From an uncultured Acetatifactor sp. (GTDB lineage Bacteria > Bacillota > Clostridia > Lachnospirales > Lachnospiraceae), in assembly GCA_934394665.1 (NCBI GenBank), contig CAKRRS010000004.1, positions 13,729 through 77,728 on the forward strand: a DNA stretch of 64,000 nucleotides, in the 5' to 3' direction. How positions within the stretch are numbered: position 1 is the stretch's first letter; each line of letters opens with the position of its first letter. Below the pieces are notes generated by a model. It searched no databases, was not told the origin of the DNA, and was given only the letters and a program-made list of their open reading frames with translations. Made by a program: the position numbers and the translations under genes. Of this stretch, positions 63,903 to 64,000 are shown in pieces.

Positions 63903-64000
63903 TTCTTTCACCTCTCTATAAAAATGTCGTGTATAAGTTCTTGTTCTCATCCTCACTGCTTATGGAACCACAAACAGCGGTATTATTGTACCATAAGAGT

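Overview
The window looks like chromosome from a gut-type anaerobic Firmicute of the class Clostridia, most likely a Lachnospiraceae. Grounds: YesM/YesN-type two-component genes, TRAP and CUT1-type ABC sugar importers, a T-box leader on thrS, an rpmE-DUF1385-prmC-prfA cluster, an infC-rpmI-rplT operon with a leader RNA, DUF1540, DUF6171 and CarD proteins, and ThrRS without a TGS domain. No prophage, insertion sequence or CRISPR array was seen. The species cannot be named from this sequence.

Region A (1-22.3 kb) is a pectin/rhamnogalacturonan-I locus, almost all on the minus strand. Reading right to left it holds: a divergent AraC regulator (21329); an ABC importer with two permeases and a lipoprotein but no ATPase gene; then GH105, CE12, GH112, GH28 and GH51 enzymes and a small Cys-rich protein. 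A DctPQM TRAP importer with its own promoter follows, then a YcxB-like membrane protein. Last comes an operon of YesM-type kinase, YesN-type regulator, a second DctP-like protein that is membrane-anchored, and an MFS carrier. None of the enzymes has a signal peptide, so oligosaccharides are probably imported and cut in the cytoplasm. The TRAP system probably handles free acid sugars. A mannitol-dehydrogenase-family gene enters from the left edge on the plus strand and overlaps the MFS gene tail to tail.

Region B (22.3-33.3 kb) is a second glycan cluster led by another divergent AraC gene (32437). It holds a GH2 enzyme, a large DUF5107-TPR protein, a GH35 beta-galactosidase and a MATE exporter.

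Region C (33.3-42.2 kb) has pyruvate phosphate dikinase (a cre-like site lies upstream), oleate hydratase with a TetR-type regulator, two tandem tRNA-Pro genes, a cluster of GC-rich hairpins, an XRE regulator and a DUF4143 ATPase.

Region D (42.2-52.9 kb) has a lacZ-type GH2 beta-galactosidase, threonine aldolase, PepD, and a MATE pump under a MarR regulator whose operators sit on its own promoter. It also has a candidate structured small RNA, an orphan HicB-like gene next to a complete hicAB pair, tRNA-Gly and a HAD phosphatase.

Region E (52.9-64 kb) is mostly housekeeping: infC-rpmI-rplT, a methyltransferase, thrS with its T-box, carD, an unusual SGNH-GNAT fusion, and rpmE-DUF1385-prmC-prfA.

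The items most worth following up are the membrane-anchored DctP-like protein beside a YesM/YesN pair, the unassigned 94-nt RNA at 50402-50495, the DUF5107-TPR protein in a glycosidase operon, and the GH112 phosphorylase in a rhamnogalacturonan context.
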